A DNA stretch of 46,704 bases, from the NCBI GenBank assembly GCA_016124255.1, contig WGOB01000025.1, forward strand, positions 1 through 46,704, read 5' to 3'. The DNA is from Alphaproteobacteria bacterium. Its GTDB lineage: Bacteria > Pseudomonadota > Alphaproteobacteria > Caulobacterales > Aquidulcibacteraceae. This document shows, in pieces, positions 19,181-27,745 of the stretch. The notes beneath the pieces were generated by a model. That model did no database searches. It saw nothing but the letters and a program-made list of their open reading frames with translations, and had not been told where the DNA came from. Numbering within the stretch: position 1 is the stretch's first letter; each line of letters begins with the position of its first letter. A program made the position numbers and the translations under genes.

Positions 19181-19501
19181 ATGCCAAAGATCACCTACAT
19201 CGAACACAACGGCAAGGAACACGTCGTCGATGTGCCTGTCGGCCAATCCGTCATGGAGGGCGCGATCAAGAACGGCATCCCCGGCATCGACGCCGATTGC
19301 GGCGGCGCCTGCGCGTGCGCCACCTGCCACGTCTATGTCGATCCCGCCTGGCAGCCGAAGACCGGCGAGAGCTCGGCGATGGAGCAGAGCATGCTCGATT
19401 TCGCCAACGACCTGGAGGACAATTCGCGCTTGTCCTGTCAGATCAAAGTCACCGACGACCTCGACGGCCTGATCGTGCGCATGCCGCGCAGTCAGCATTG
19501 A
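19181..19501 (+). CDS. [2Fe-2S] ferredoxin, adrenodoxin/putidaredoxin type
   Basis: Small electron carrier of 106 residues. The cluster ligands are Cys40, Cys46, Cys49 (pattern C-x5-C-x2-C) and Cys86 in SRLSCQIKV, as in the adrenodoxin family; Cys44 is extra. Acidic residues dominate the surface segment after the cluster loop. ATG 19181 has AGGAA 6-10 nt upstream; a GTG at 19136 overlapping the reductase stop is possible but adds non-family residues. With the reductase this forms a complete two-protein redox chain. Such ferredoxins serve P450s, Rieske oxygenases or Fe-S assembly; context does not decide. Confidence 0.93.
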   Translation: MPKITYIEHNGKEHVVDVPVGQSVMEGAIKNGIPGIDADCGGACACATCHVYVDPAWQPKTGESSAMEQSMLDFANDLEDNSRLSCQIKVTDDLDGLIVRMPRSQH

Positions 19502-19546
19502 CGGAAATGCCGGAGCGCCCACGAGCGAGGGCGCGCCGGCGCCCCC

Positions 19547-22318
19547 CTACTGCACCGGCCGTCCGCTCTCGTCCCAGATTTCCACCGGCGCGATGTTGAG
19601 GCCGCGCAGGCCCGCTTCGATCTGGGCCCGATCGCCGACGATGATCCACACCAGATCGTCGGCGTCTATGATCTGCACGGAGGCGGCCCGCGCCTCCTCC
19701 AGCGTCAGCGCCCGCAACCGCTCCGTCAGCGTCGCCGTCCAGTCGAGCGGCCGGCCGATGGATTGCGCGCCGGTCAGCGCGCCGAGCACGTTCGACGTGC
19801 TCTCGAACGAACCCGGCAGCGAGCGCAGCGCCTGCGTCCGCGCGCGCTCGAACTCTTCCGCCGAGATCGGCCGTCCGCTGGCGACGTCGGCCAGTTCGCG
19901 GCGCACCTCCGCCACGCTCTCCACCGTGCGGTCGGTCTGCACCGGCGCGTAGATCAGCCAGGGCCGCGGCCCGCGCCCTTCCCGGAAGAACGAGTAGGCG
20001 CCGTACGACCAGCCCTTCGCCTCGCGCAAATTCATGTTGAGCCGCGCCGAGAACAATCCGCCGAAGGAATCGTTCATCACGTCCTGCGCCAGCGCGTTGG
20101 GCGCAGCTGACGGCGTCGTCGCCCGTCCTGCGAGGATGAAGCTTTGCGGCGCGTTCGGACGATCCACGATGATCAGCCGCGGGCTCGTGCGCGCGGGCGC
20201 CGCGACGCTTGGTTGCGCCGGCGCGGCGGCGGACGCCGCGCTCCACCCGCCGAATGCGCTCTCCAGCGCCGCGGTCGCGTCCCCAAGGCTGAGGTCGCCG
20301 ACCACGAAGAACGTCGTGTTGTCGGGCCGCAGGCGCTCGCGGTGGAATGCGATCATGTCGTCGCGCGTGAGCGACGCGATGGATTCGGGCGTCCCGGTGC
20401 CGGTGAGCGGCGCGCCGTAGGGGCTGTCTGCGCCATAGATCGCCGGCGGCAACAGCCGCAGCGCAAGGCCTGTGGGCTGCGCCTGCTCCTGCTGGATTTG
20501 CGCCAGCCAGATGCCGCGCACCCGCTCGATCTCGGTGTCGGCGAAGGACGGATTGCGGATCACGTCCGCCATCAGCGCCAGCGACGGCGTCAGCGTTGCA
20601 CGCAACGCCGAGAGCCGCACCTGGTTGGTTTCGAGCGCCGCGCCGGCGAAGAGTTGCGCCCCCAACCGCTCGGCCTCTTCCGATATCTCAAGCGCCGACC
20701 GCGTGGTGGTGCCCTCGTCCAGCATCGCCGTCGTGAACGAGGAAAGCCCCTGCTTGCGTCCCGCGTCCGCCGTGAAGCCGCCTTCGAACATCGCCGCGAT
20801 CTCGACCACCGGCGCGCCTTCGCGCCGCGCGACCACGACGCGCGCGCCGGACGACAGCCGCCCCTCCTCAAGCGCGGGGAACGTCAGGTCGGGCGTGCTG
20901 GCGACGGCCGGCAGCGCGCTGCGGTCTGCACCGCCGCCGCTGGCCGCGAGCGCGCCGAACGGCGTGACGTCAACCTGGTGATAGCCGTGCTGCAGCCATT
21001 CGCGCGCGACGCCCGCCACATCCGCTGGGCGCGCCTCGCGCATCCACTGCAATTGCCGGCGATAGAAGCCCGCATCTCCCGCATAGAGCCAGCCTTCGGC
21101 GAGCACGGACGCCTTGCCCGTGAACCCGCCGACGCGCTCCGTCTGCCGCACGAACGCAGCGTAGCGGCGCATCGCCACGCGCTGCAGCTCCCCCGCCGTT
21201 GGCCCTTGTTGCAGATAGCGCGCGATCTCCGCATCAAGCCGCCGCGCGCCTTCTTCGACATCCACCCCGGGCGCCAGCGTCAGCTCAACGTTGAACATGC
21301 TCGCGAGCTCATGCTCTTCAAGGTTTGCGCTCACGTCCGTGGCGATCCGCTGCTCGTAGACGAGCGCCTCGTAGAGCCGCGAGGACTTGCCCTGCCCGAG
21401 CACGTCCGCCGCGAGTTCGAGCAGCAGCGCATCGCGCGTCGTGCGCCCTGGCGTCGCCCAGGTGCGGTAGATCCGCGGCTGCGGCACGCGATCACGCAGC
21501 AGGTCGCGCGTGTTCGCCGCGCGGATCGGAACCGCCGCCTCGCGCCGCGCCAAAGGCGGCCCCGGATCGATATCGCCGAAATAGCGCTCCATCATCGGGC
21601 GAACGGTTGCGGCGTCCACATCCCCGACGACCGCGACGACCGCGTTGGCCGCCCCGTAATATTGCCGGAACCACGATTGCACATCCGCCAGCGAAGCCGC
21701 GCTCAGATCCTCCATCGACCCGATCGTCGACCACGAATAAGGGTGCCCCGCCGGGAATAGCCCTTCCAGCATCGAGTATTCGACAAGCCCATACGGCTGG
21801 TTGTCGCCTTGGCGCTTCTCGTTCTGCACCACCCCGCGCTGCTCATCGAGCCGCGCCTGATCCACGACGCCGAGCAGATGCCCCATGCGGTCGCTTTCCA
21901 TGAACAGCGCCAGCTCCAGCGCCGGCGTCGGCACCGTCTGGAAATAATTGGTGCGATCGAACCACGTCGTGCCGTTCATGTCGGTGGCCCCGACCTCCTC
22001 GAACGGTCCGAAATAATCCTGATTGTAATTTTCGCTGCCGTTGAACATGAGGTGCTCGAACAAGTGCGCGAAGCCCGTGCGCCCTTCCTCTTCGTCGCGC
22101 GAGCCGACGCCGTACCACACCCCGACCGCCACGACCGGCGCCTTGCGATCCGTGCTCACCACCACGCGCAGGCCGTTGTCGAGCGTGAACGTCTCGAACG
22201 GGATGTCGATGTCCGGCATCGCCGTCTGCGTCGCCCGCTGCCGCGTCTGCGCATCCGCCTCGCTGAGCGCGCCCGCAGCGAGCGCCACGGCCGCAGCCGC
22301 CGTCCAGAACGTCTTCAT
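19547..22318 (-). CDS. Secreted M16 (pitrilysin-family) zinc protease with two M16 halves
   Basis: Periplasmic or outer-membrane-facing metallopeptidase of 923 residues. A signal peptide (MKTFWTAAAAVALAAGALSEADA) is followed by the catalytic half. This has the inverted zinc motif HLFEH (His85, Glu88, His89) in GFAHLFEHLMFNG and a downstream Glu in VVQNEKRQGDNQPYG. The second half, from about residue 480, repeats the fold (DEGTTTRSALEISEEAERLG, FFVVGDLSLGDA) but lacks HxxEH, as expected of the structural domain. ATG 22318 is chosen because the signal peptide begins there; an ATG 15 nt upstream adds MRGTI. It converges on the ferredoxin gene. Confidence 0.93.
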   Translation of the reverse strand: MKTFWTAAAAVALAAGALSEADAQTRQRATQTAMPDIDIPFETFTLDNGLRVVVSTDRKAPVVAVGVWYGVGSRDEEEGRTGFAHLFEHLMFNGSENYNQDYFGPFEEVGATDMNGTTWFDRTNYFQTVPTPALELALFMESDRMGHLLGVVDQARLDEQRGVVQNEKRQGDNQPYGLVEYSMLEGLFPAGHPYSWSTIGSMEDLSAASLADVQSWFRQYYGAANAVVAVVGDVDAATVRPMMERYFGDIDPGPPLARREAAVPIRAANTRDLLRDRVPQPRIYRTWATPGRTTRDALLLELAADVLGQGKSSRLYEALVYEQRIATDVSANLEEHELASMFNVELTLAPGVDVEEGARRLDAEIARYLQQGPTAGELQRVAMRRYAAFVRQTERVGGFTGKASVLAEGWLYAGDAGFYRRQLQWMREARPADVAGVAREWLQHGYHQVDVTPFGALAASGGGADRSALPAVASTPDLTFPALEEGRLSSGARVVVARREGAPVVEIAAMFEGGFTADAGRKQGLSSFTTAMLDEGTTTRSALEISEEAERLGAQLFAGAALETNQVRLSALRATLTPSLALMADVIRNPSFADTEIERVRGIWLAQIQQEQAQPTGLALRLLPPAIYGADSPYGAPLTGTGTPESIASLTRDDMIAFHRERLRPDNTTFFVVGDLSLGDATAALESAFGGWSAASAAAPAQPSVAAPARTSPRLIIVDRPNAPQSFILAGRATTPSAAPNALAQDVMNDSFGGLFSARLNMNLREAKGWSYGAYSFFREGRGPRPWLIYAPVQTDRTVESVAEVRRELADVASGRPISAEEFERARTQALRSLPGSFESTSNVLGALTGAQSIGRPLDWTATLTERLRALTLEEARAASVQIIDADDLVWIIVGDRAQIEAGLRGLNIAPVEIWDESGRPVQ

Positions 22319-22419
22319 GATGGTCCCTCGCACTGATCCCGAAGCGGCACTTTAGGCGCCGGCGCGCGCTCGTTAAAGAGCGAAGCGGGCCCGCCTCCGG
22401 CCTGTTCGTCGCAAATTCG

Positions 22420-24597
22420 TCACGCCGGGGCGAGCGTCTCGATCCGCACCGGCGTCGACTTGAACGCCGGCGTCTTGCTGCGGGGATCGACGTCCGCGCC
22501 CGTCAGCACATTGGCCTCAGGGTAGTACGCCATCACCGCGCCGCGGGCGATGTCGAACGCGCGCACGGTCACGCTCTCCATCCGTCCGTGCACAGAGGAA
22601 AGCGTCGCGCGATCGCCGTCCTTCAGCCCATGCGCCTCCAGATCCGCAGCGTTCATCATCACGCTCCAGCGATCCGCGTCGCCGCGATAGGCGTCGCGCC
22701 GCTCATACACGATCGTGTTGAACTGCCCTTCCGAGCGCACCGTCGTCAGCGTCAACGCGCCTTCCGTCTCCGCCGGCATTGCGCGCACCTGAAAATGCGC
22801 CTTCCCGTCTGCGGTATTGAAGCGCGGCGTGTGCATCAGCCGTCCCTGCACGTGGAATTCCCGCTTCGCCACATCGATATCCGCCAGCGCCTCCATCCCC
22901 GGCACGATCCGCGCGATCGCTTCGCGCACGGTGCGGTGCTGCTGGAATGCGGCGAAATCGATCGGCGAGCCGGGCATCAGCCGCCGCGCGATCTCGGTGA
23001 GGATCACCGTCTCTGGCCGCACGCCCTCCAGCCTGCGGATTCCGCCGTCCGAGAGCCGCACATAATTGAACATGCTCTCCTGCGTCGTCGGCTGCCATTC
23101 CTCGTCGCGCGCCGTCACCGGCAGAATGAGCGCCTCGCCGCGATCGATCCCATGCACATGCCCGCGATTGAGCGTCGTGGTGAGGAAGACCTTGAACCCG
23201 ATCTTGTCGAGTGCGGCCGCCGCCCATGCTGTGTTCGGATTGGCCTCGTAGAGATTGCCGCCCATGATCAGCGCCGCGTCGATCGCGCCGCGATCGGCCG
23301 CCTGCATGCCGCCCATGGTGTCGAGCCCGCCGCCTTTCGGCAGCGTCACGCCGAACGCCGCCTCCATCCGCGCGAGCACGTCCGCCGCCAGCACCGGCTT
23401 CACCCCGATCGTGCCGATGCCCTGCACGTTCGAATGCCCACGCAGCGGCAAGAGCCCCGCGCCAGGCCGCCCGATCTGCCCGCGCAAAAGCGCCAGGTTG
23501 GCGATCGATTCCACATTATCGCAGCCATGGAGATGATGCGTCATCCCCATGCCCCAGGCGAACACCGCGTTGCGCGCGTTCGCATAGAGCGCGGCCACGC
23601 GCTCGATGTCCGCACGGGGAAGCCCGCTGCGGCCCACGATCTCGTCCCAGCTCGTCGCCTCGATATCCGCCCGGTACGCGTCGAACCCTGCGCACTGCGC
23701 GGCGATGAAGCCCGCGTCCTCCGCGCCGCGCGCCATCACCGCCTTCGCGATCCCCTTGAACAGCGCAATGTCGCCGCCGATGCACGGCATCAGATAGTCC
23801 GAAGCGATCCAGTCCCCGCCCTTGATCATCGACGACGCGCTCTTCGGGATCGCGAACTTCACCAGCCCCGCCTCGCGCGCGGGATTGATCATCACCACGT
23901 GGCCGCCGCGATCACGGCACGACTTGAGCTTATGAATAAAGCGCGGATGGTTCGAAGACGGATTGGCGCCGATGACGAAGATGAAATCGCATTTGTCGAG
24001 ATCGTGGAGTTCGACGGTGGAGGTGCCCGTCCCGATCGTGGTGGAAAGCCCCACGCTCGTCGCCTGGTGGCAATAGTACGAGCAATTGTTGACGTTGTTC
24101 GTCCCGTACGCCCGCGCCAGCAATTGCAGCACGAACCCCGCCTCGTTCGACGACCGCCCCGACGAATAGAAGAACGTGCGCTCAGGCGAGGCGTCCGTAA
24201 ACCGCCGCGCCGCGAGATCGTACGCGAAGTCCCAGTCCACCGGCGCAAACCGATCCGCGTCCCTGGCCTTGTGCAGCGGAACGCCGAGCCGCCCGAGATG
24301 CTCCATCTCGTGCCCATCGAGCTCGCGCAGATCGCTTAGCGGATGCGTGAGAACATCGATGGGGATCGCCGGCTGAATGTCGGTCGATTGCGCCTGGACG
24401 GACTTGTTGCACACCGAGGGGAACTCGCCCGCCTCGTTCGTCATGCCGCCCTTTTGCCCGCCCATGCCGAGCCCGCACGCCTTGCACGCGTTCTTCGACG
24501 TCAGCGCCTTGGCCGTGTTCGGGAGCCCGACGCGCGCGGCCGTCTTCAGCGCATAGAGCACCTTCTTCGCGCCGCCGCCGACGGTCGGTTTGGTCAT
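22420..24597 (-). CDS. FdhF/YdeP-family molybdopterin oxidoreductase
   Basis: Cytoplasmic bis-MGD enzyme of 725 residues related to E. coli YdeP and formate dehydrogenase H. No signal peptide is seen. The N terminus has CKACGLGMGGQKGG (Cys38, Cys41) and VCNKS (Cys63), the reduced cysteine set of the YdeP branch. The predicted Mo ligand is Cys176, followed by His177, in NCSYYCHQATSVGL, the position of selenocysteine in FdhF. Cofactor-binding segments include FVIGANPSSNHPRF, GRPGAGLLPLRGHSNVQG and, in the C-terminal domain, VYERRDAYRGDADRW. The substrate is unknown in this branch. No fdhD or other subunit is adjacent. The start ATG 24597 is chosen because upstream residues are Arg-rich non-family sequence. 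Confidence 0.9.
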   Translation of the reverse strand: MTKPTVGGGAKKVLYALKTAARVGLPNTAKALTSKNACKACGLGMGGQKGGMTNEAGEFPSVCNKSVQAQSTDIQPAIPIDVLTHPLSDLRELDGHEMEHLGRLGVPLHKARDADRFAPVDWDFAYDLAARRFTDASPERTFFYSSGRSSNEAGFVLQLLARAYGTNNVNNCSYYCHQATSVGLSTTIGTGTSTVELHDLDKCDFIFVIGANPSSNHPRFIHKLKSCRDRGGHVVMINPAREAGLVKFAIPKSASSMIKGGDWIASDYLMPCIGGDIALFKGIAKAVMARGAEDAGFIAAQCAGFDAYRADIEATSWDEIVGRSGLPRADIERVAALYANARNAVFAWGMGMTHHLHGCDNVESIANLALLRGQIGRPGAGLLPLRGHSNVQGIGTIGVKPVLAADVLARMEAAFGVTLPKGGGLDTMGGMQAADRGAIDAALIMGGNLYEANPNTAWAAAALDKIGFKVFLTTTLNRGHVHGIDRGEALILPVTARDEEWQPTTQESMFNYVRLSDGGIRRLEGVRPETVILTEIARRLMPGSPIDFAAFQQHRTVREAIARIVPGMEALADIDVAKREFHVQGRLMHTPRFNTADGKAHFQVRAMPAETEGALTLTTVRSEGQFNTIVYERRDAYRGDADRWSVMMNAADLEAHGLKDGDRATLSSVHGRMESVTVRAFDIARGAVMAYYPEANVLTGADVDPRSKTPAFKSTPVRIETLAPA

Positions 24598-24693
24598 GCG
24601 CGGAGCATGTGCCGCAGCCCCCGCCCGTTCAAGCGCTCTTGCACGCCGGCACGCCGCCCCTAAATGCGAGTCGTTCGCAACAGAGGGCGGGCC

Positions 24694-24891
24694 ATGCGCT
24701 TGGCTTTGAAGACAGCTTCCTATTCCGCCATGCACTTCGTCGTCGCGGTCGCGGTGACGTACGCGGTGACCCAGGACTGGCGCGCCGCCCTGGCGGTCGG
24801 CCTGATCGAGCCGGCGGCTCAGACCGTCGCGTTCCTCGCGCACGACCGCTTGTGGGCCCGCCTTGAGCGCCGCCCCGGTTTGATCCGATGA
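24694..24891 (+). CDS. DUF2061-type small membrane protein
   Basis: A 65-residue protein with the DUF2061 pattern: K-T-A-S-Y near the start (ALKTASYSAMHF), one or two hydrophobic segments (FVVAVAVTYAVTQ and an amphipathic AALAVGLIEPAAQTVAFLAHDRLW), and the HDRLW ending typical of the family. The function is unknown. ATG 24694 has GAGGGCGGG 4-12 nt upstream; an ATG at 24664 would add ten residues. It is divergent from the YdeP-like oxidoreductase across about 96 nt. It is translationally coupled (ATGA at 24888-24891) to the small ferredoxin-like gene. Confidence 0.8.
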   Translation: MRLALKTASYSAMHFVVAVAVTYAVTQDWRAALAVGLIEPAAQTVAFLAHDRLWARLERRPGLIR

Positions 24892-25202
24892 CCAGCCCGG
24901 CGCTCCAGCGGCGCGCCAGCAAGTGGCGGGATGTCGTTCTCATCTGCCGCAAGTGCTCGCGCCGCGCCGGCGGCGGTTTCGGCCCGAACGGCAAGCGGCC
25001 GTTGGCGAAGGCGTTGCGGAAGGCGCTTGATCTGCCGAAAGGGCGACGGGCCAAGCTCGGGATCGCGGAGATCGGTTGCCTGGGCGTGTGCCCGAAGGAC
25101 GCCGTCACGCTCGTGCGCGGAACAAGTCCCGATGAAATCCTCGTCGCGCCGGTCGATGCGCCGCTGGACGACATCATCGCGGCGCTGAAGCTGAAGCCCT
25201 AG
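24888..25202 (+). CDS. Thioredoxin-like [2Fe-2S] ferredoxin-domain protein
   Basis: A 104-residue protein with cysteines placed as in thioredoxin-like [2Fe-2S] ferredoxins: CRKC near residue 20 and GCLGVCPKDAVTLV near residue 63. The second motif (C-x3-CP) is the signature of these single-domain carriers. The basic middle part and the C-terminal helix LDDIIAALKLK fit the fold. Its partner is unknown; the divergent molybdopterin enzyme is a candidate from location only. The stop codon TAG at 25200-25202 overlaps the stop of the convergent kinase gene in a shared CTAG (25199-25202), so both genes end on the same four bases. Confidence 0.82.
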   Translation: MTSPALQRRASKWRDVVLICRKCSRRAGGGFGPNGKRPLAKALRKALDLPKGRRAKLGIAEIGCLGVCPKDAVTLVRGTSPDEILVAPVDAPLDDIIAALKLKP

Positions 25203-27610
25203 GCCGCCTGCGCCGCCTCGCGCAGCGGGAAATGGCAGGTCACCGTCGTTCCCATGCCCGGCTCGCTCTTGAGCGACACCCAGCCGCCATGCAGCGTCAC
25301 GAACGATCGCACCAGCGCCAGTCCGAGCCCAGCGCCGCGCTGGTCGCCGCTCTGAAACGCATCGAATACACGCGCCTGCTCGTCCTCCGGGATGCCGCGC
25401 CCGCTGTCGGACACGTAGAGTAGCACCTCCGCGTCGCCGCGTTCGGCCCCGACAATGACGGTGTCGCCCGGTTCGGTGTGTCCCATCGCGTTGGCGACGA
25501 GATTGAACAGAATTTGCCGCACCCGTTTCTCGTCGGCCTCGATGGCGCCGATGTCCTCGGGGCACTCGATCTTCACGCGCACTTCGGAATCCTCCGCACG
25601 CGCCTGCGCCAGCTCCGCCGCCTCGCTCAAGGCCGCGTAGAGATCGACCGGCGCAATGTTGAGATCAACCTCGCCCGCATCCACCATCGCCACGTCGAGG
25701 ATGTTCCCGACGAGCTTCTCCAGCTGCTTGGCCGCATCCTGGATCGCGCCGACATGCTCCATCTGGCGGTCGTTCAGCGGCCCGAACAATTCCTGCTGCA
25801 GCATGTCCGAGGCGAACAGCACGCCGTGCAGCGGATTGCGCAGATGGTGCGAGACGTTCCGCACGAAGACCGTCTTGAGCTTGTCCGCTTCCTCGAACGC
25901 GCCGGCGCGGTCGCGCAGCGCCTGCTCAACCTTCCGCGCCGCGGTGATGTCGAGGAAAGCGACCAGCGTCTGCCCGTCCGGCAGCGGCCGGGTGAGAAAT
26001 CGCAGCGTCACGCCGTCCGAGCGCTGCATCTCGCCATGATACTCCTTGCGCGCCTGCGGCGAGGGATCGGTGATCCGCGCCCGGATCCGCCCCCAGGAGT
26101 CGCGATCATGATAGAGCTTCTGCGTCGCCTCGACGAACTTGTCGAACGGCGCGTCCTGGTCGGGCAGTTCGTCGCCCAATTCCCAAAGCGCGGTGAACGC
26201 CGAATTGCGCAGCTTCATCCGCCCGTCGAGCCCGAACACAGCTACCGCCTCGTGGAGGTTTTCGATCGCCGCCTTCTGCACGGCGAGCAGCGCGTTGTAC
26301 TGGCTGCGCAGCGTCAACTCGTTGGTCACGTCAGAGAAGATCAGCAGCAACCCGCCGAGCGGGTGCCGCTGCCGCGTCACCTTGATCGTGCGCCCCTCCG
26401 GCAGCACCCAGAGCGCCTCCGGCAGATGTGAGACGTCCTGGTAGTGCGCCAGTTCGCCCGCCCGCCATTCCGGATAGTTCGCATGCGCCGGCAGCCGGCG
26501 CTGCTCTTTGAGATAATCGAGCCATGCGCCATGCGCGGGACGTTCAGCGACGAACGCCTTGTCGAGCGCCCACATCTCCACGAACGCGCGGTTGTAGAAG
26601 ATGAGCTTCTTGTCCGGCCCGAACACCGCCACGCCCTCGGCGAGGTGGTTGAGCGTCTCGTCGTGCGCTTTCGCCTGGCGCCCCAGCGCTTCGCGCGCCG
26701 CTTCGCCTTCGGTTATGTCGGTGGCGATGGCGCCGACGCCGCCCGCCACCGGCGACATCGAGATCTTCAGCGCGCGCCGTTCGCCGCGCACCACCACATA
26801 GCGCGTTTCCTCATGCGCCTCCCCGCTCTCAAGCACCTTGCGCGCCTGCTCCGCCGCCGCCGCGTCGAGCGCCAGGTTGCGCTCGATCGCCTGATCGAGC
26901 GAGCGCGCATCTAGCGCGCTGAGGTAGGCGGCGTTCGCCCACTCGAGCTTGAGCCCGGATGAAACCCGCCACGCAAAGAGCGGCGCATCAGACAACATCT
27001 CAAGGAACGATGTCGGGTCCTGCGCGATCGCGCGCCGTCCTTCCTTGAACCGCCAGTCCGCGCCGCGCACCGCAACGCCGCGCGCGCTGGAATCCGTGAT
27101 CCACAGCGCGACGCGCCCGCCGGCCGTGCGCCCGTCGAGTTCGAGGAACACGCCCATCGGCGTCGAGATCGTGTGTGAGAACGCCGCGCCCTCGCGCCGC
27201 AGCCGCGTCAGCGCCGGCGCCAGCCGCGTATGCGCGCCGGCGACGTCGTGCGCGTGAAACCGCGAGAGGCCCTGCAGGATGCGCACGGCCGGATCGGCGT
27301 CGCCCGTCGCGTCGGAAAACCGCAGCAGGCTCGCCAGCGCCAGCGGCGAGCCACAAAGACGCGGCGATCCCCAATTGTCGCTTTCGTCGCCCTGCGCGTA
27401 GGCGTCCTCCCAGACCAGCAGCGCGCCGGGCAGCGCGCCGAACAGCGCATCCGCGCGGGCGACTTTGTCTTCCAGCTCCTTGATCCGGTCGCGCAGCGCC
27501 GCCATCGCCCCGCGCGCCCCGTCGGTGACGCGAAGCGCCCACAGAAGCGCGGCCAAGCCGATGCAGGCCGAGCCGGCCGCCGCCAGGAAGGCTGCTGTTT
27601 CCCCGTTCAC
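25199..27610 (-). CDS. DivL-like multi-PAS sensor histidine kinase
   Basis: An 803-residue membrane-anchored kinase. One N-terminal membrane segment (residues about 6-27) is followed by a coiled region and a PAS-like module near 55-175. PAS domains follow at about 205-300, 318-430 and 448-560. Then come HisKA with His588 in NVSHHLRNPLHG and HATPase (N box NLVANAMGHTEPG, G1 DSGRGIPEDEQARVFDAF, G2 GAGLGLALV). This architecture matches Caulobacter DivL, which controls CckA and the CtrA pathway. Caulobacter DivL has tyrosine at the phosphosite, whereas here histidine and the ATP-binding boxes are intact. A general PAS kinase cannot be excluded. It is preceded by a 135-nt gap with two CGTTAA repeats. 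Confidence 0.72.
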   Translation of the reverse strand: MNGETAAFLAAAGSACIGLAALLWALRVTDGARGAMAALRDRIKELEDKVARADALFGALPGALLVWEDAYAQGDESDNWGSPRLCGSPLALASLLRFSDATGDADPAVRILQGLSRFHAHDVAGAHTRLAPALTRLRREGAAFSHTISTPMGVFLELDGRTAGGRVALWITDSSARGVAVRGADWRFKEGRRAIAQDPTSFLEMLSDAPLFAWRVSSGLKLEWANAAYLSALDARSLDQAIERNLALDAAAAEQARKVLESGEAHEETRYVVVRGERRALKISMSPVAGGVGAIATDITEGEAAREALGRQAKAHDETLNHLAEGVAVFGPDKKLIFYNRAFVEMWALDKAFVAERPAHGAWLDYLKEQRRLPAHANYPEWRAGELAHYQDVSHLPEALWVLPEGRTIKVTRQRHPLGGLLLIFSDVTNELTLRSQYNALLAVQKAAIENLHEAVAVFGLDGRMKLRNSAFTALWELGDELPDQDAPFDKFVEATQKLYHDRDSWGRIRARITDPSPQARKEYHGEMQRSDGVTLRFLTRPLPDGQTLVAFLDITAARKVEQALRDRAGAFEEADKLKTVFVRNVSHHLRNPLHGVLFASDMLQQELFGPLNDRQMEHVGAIQDAAKQLEKLVGNILDVAMVDAGEVDLNIAPVDLYAALSEAAELAQARAEDSEVRVKIECPEDIGAIEADEKRVRQILFNLVANAMGHTEPGDTVIVGAERGDAEVLLYVSDSGRGIPEDEQARVFDAFQSGDQRGAGLGLALVRSFVTLHGGWVSLKSEPGMGTTVTCHFPLREAAQAA

Positions 27611-27745
27611 GGACCTGGACCTCGAATCGCTTATCCCCGCGCCGCATGGTCACGCAGCCGGCGCGAGAAGGGAATGCCGCCCCGTCGCCGTAAAGTCTTT
27701 GTCCGGGATGATTGAAGCCGCGTTAAGCGCAACGTGATCAATACG

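Noticed and set aside
19511-19535. Hairpin GCGCCC/GGGCGC between the ferredoxin and M16 genes as a terminator
   Set aside because: Only six pairs and no T tract on either strand.
20144-21760. A 538-codon plus-strand frame inside the M16 protease gene
   Set aside because: Arg-rich translation without motifs; the minus-strand protease is unambiguous (HLFEH, signal peptide).
22588-24339. A 583-codon plus-strand frame inside the molybdopterin oxidoreductase gene
   Set aside because: His/Arg-rich shadow of a clearly recognisable enzyme on the other strand.
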